5,781 bases of DNA from Deltaproteobacteria bacterium. Lineage in GTDB: Bacteria; Desulfobacterota; Dissulfuribacteria; Dissulfuribacterales; QOAL01. The position numbers and the translations under genes were made by a program. The DNA is taken from NCBI GenBank assembly GCA_027068235.1, contig JAMOUE010000403.1, positions 1-5,781 on the forward strand, in the 5' to 3' direction. Shown in pieces: positions 5,043-5,781 of the stretch; position 1 is the stretch's first letter; each line of letters opens with the position of its first letter. The notes under the pieces are model-generated. The model was not told the DNA's origin. It saw nothing but the letters and a program-made list of their open reading frames with translations, and searched no databases.

Positions 5043-5765
5043 TTATGGTCTTGAAGACTCCAATGCCTCTTTTATTTCCGCCTTTATTGCCCTTACGGTC
5101 TCTAAAGGGTCAGGGCTTTTTGTTATGGGCCTGCCAATGACAAGGAAGTCTGCCCCTGCCTTAATGGCCTCAAAAGGTGTCTGAACCCTTTTCTGATCGT
5201 CTTTTGGGTCGTTGTGGGATGATGGCCTGATTCCAGGTGTGACTATGAACATATCGTCTCCAATACTCTTTCTGACCATTTTTGCCTCCAATGGAGAGCA
5301 TACAATCCCATTGCACCCTGCTTCTTTTGCCCACAATGCCCTTTTTTCAACAAGTTCTCTTACGCTCAATGGCGAGTCCATCTCTTGCAGTTCCTCACCA
5401 CCAAGGCTGGTTAGAACAGTTACGGCCAGAACCAAGTAGTCTTTAGCGCCACTAGTTGCAGCCTCAAGTATGCTTTTGTGTCCGTGGACAGTGGTAAAGG
5501 TTATGCCCTTGTCATTTAATTGTTTGCATGCAAGCTCCACAGTCTTTGGTATGTCGTAGAGTTTTAGGTCAAGCATTACCTTGTAGCCCTTGTGGAGAAT
5601 CCATTCAACAATGGGAAAACCTGCGGCAAGAAAGAGTTGAAGCCCTACCTTGAAGAAGGTTAATTCCCCTTGAACCTTCTGTACCAGGCGCTTTGCGCTT
5701 TCTTCATCTGCAACGTCAAGGGCGAGTATTATCCTTTCATCGAGCTTGATGGTGTTTCTATTCAT
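5043..5765 (-). CDS. pyrF: Orotidine 5'-phosphate decarboxylase
   Basis: PyrF decarboxylates orotidine 5'-phosphate to UMP, the final step of de novo pyrimidine synthesis, in the cytoplasm. The 240-residue protein is full length for the family's TIM barrel. Visible motifs are LALD (14-17), FKVG (38-41), the catalytic DLKLYDIP (66-73, with D66, K68 and D71), TVHGH (92-96), TPGIRP (176-181) and IGRPIT (210-215), the last two forming the phosphate-binding end. The TVHGH stretch appears about two residues shorter than the common VHA-x-GG form, a loop difference away from the catalytic Asp-Lys-Asp set. The ATG at 5765 follows AAGGGGG with 7-nt spacing, an adequate though not canonical ribosome site. 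The gene is convergent with cheX, with 18 bp between stop codons. Its upstream promoter lies beyond the right edge. Confidence 0.96.
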   Translation of the reverse strand: MNRNTIKLDERIILALDVADEESAKRLVQKVQGELTFFKVGLQLFLAAGFPIVEWILHKGYKVMLDLKLYDIPKTVELACKQLNDKGITFTTVHGHKSILEAATSGAKDYLVLAVTVLTSLGGEELQEMDSPLSVRELVEKRALWAKEAGCNGIVCSPLEAKMVRKSIGDDMFIVTPGIRPSSHNDPKDDQKRVQTPFEAIKAGADFLVIGRPITKSPDPLETVRAIKAEIKEALESSRP

Positions 5766-5781
5766 TTTTTTGCCCCCTTTT

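Noticed and set aside
5046..5058. Small GTCTT/AAGAC inverted repeat as a pyrF or cheX terminator
   Set aside because: It lies inside the last pyrF codons, has a one-base loop at the perfect pairing, and no T-tract follows.
1..5781. Mobile elements, CRISPR arrays, tRNA or rRNA genes, and defence systems
   Set aside because: No transposase, regularly spaced repeats, cloverleaf-like segment or defence-type domain was seen on either strand; the genes are housekeeping or respiratory.

Overview
This window reads as an ordinary chromosomal segment of a Gram-negative, quinone-respiring, probably motile anaerobe. The evidence is a Tat-anchored Rieske protein with a b6-type cytochrome b, a CheX-type chemotaxis phosphatase behind a sigma-28-like promoter, a QueH-type epoxyqueuosine reductase and a DUF3417-type alpha-glucan phosphorylase. 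Moderate GC content and this gene mix would fit a Desulfobacterota-like (former deltaproteobacterial) lineage, but that placement is inference and I hold it loosely.

Layout. Positions 1-1591 (minus strand) hold the first 530 residues of an alpha-glucan phosphorylase (glgP), whose 3' end lies beyond the left edge. A 168-bp divergent intergenic region (1592-1759) follows, with three helically phased TTGCA/TGCAA half-sites. Then comes a plus-strand pair, queH (1760-2359) and a small DUF2905 membrane protein (2343-2564), overlapping by 17 nt. A 121-bp gap rich in dyad symmetries separates them from a second plus-strand group: Rieske Fe-S protein (2686-3081), cytochrome b (3078-3914) and DUF456 membrane protein (3921-4430). 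A 132-bp gap carries a sigma-28-like promoter and a perfect 16-bp palindrome in front of cheX (4563-5024). pyrF (5043-5765) is convergent with cheX, with only 18 bp between the stop codons.

How the genes work together. The Rieske and cytochrome b genes overlap by 4 nt and form the core of a quinol-oxidising complex. No cytochrome c1 or other haem-c subunit is present in the window, so the electron acceptor is unknown. The other genes serve unrelated housekeeping roles: glucan breakdown, queuosine tRNA modification, chemotaxis adaptation and UMP synthesis. I see no mobile element, CRISPR array, RNA gene, or defence or secondary-metabolite system. The least ordinary items are the compact Rieske/cytochrome b pair with substitutions at quinol-site and cluster-tuning positions, and the regulatory architecture in the three larger gaps.
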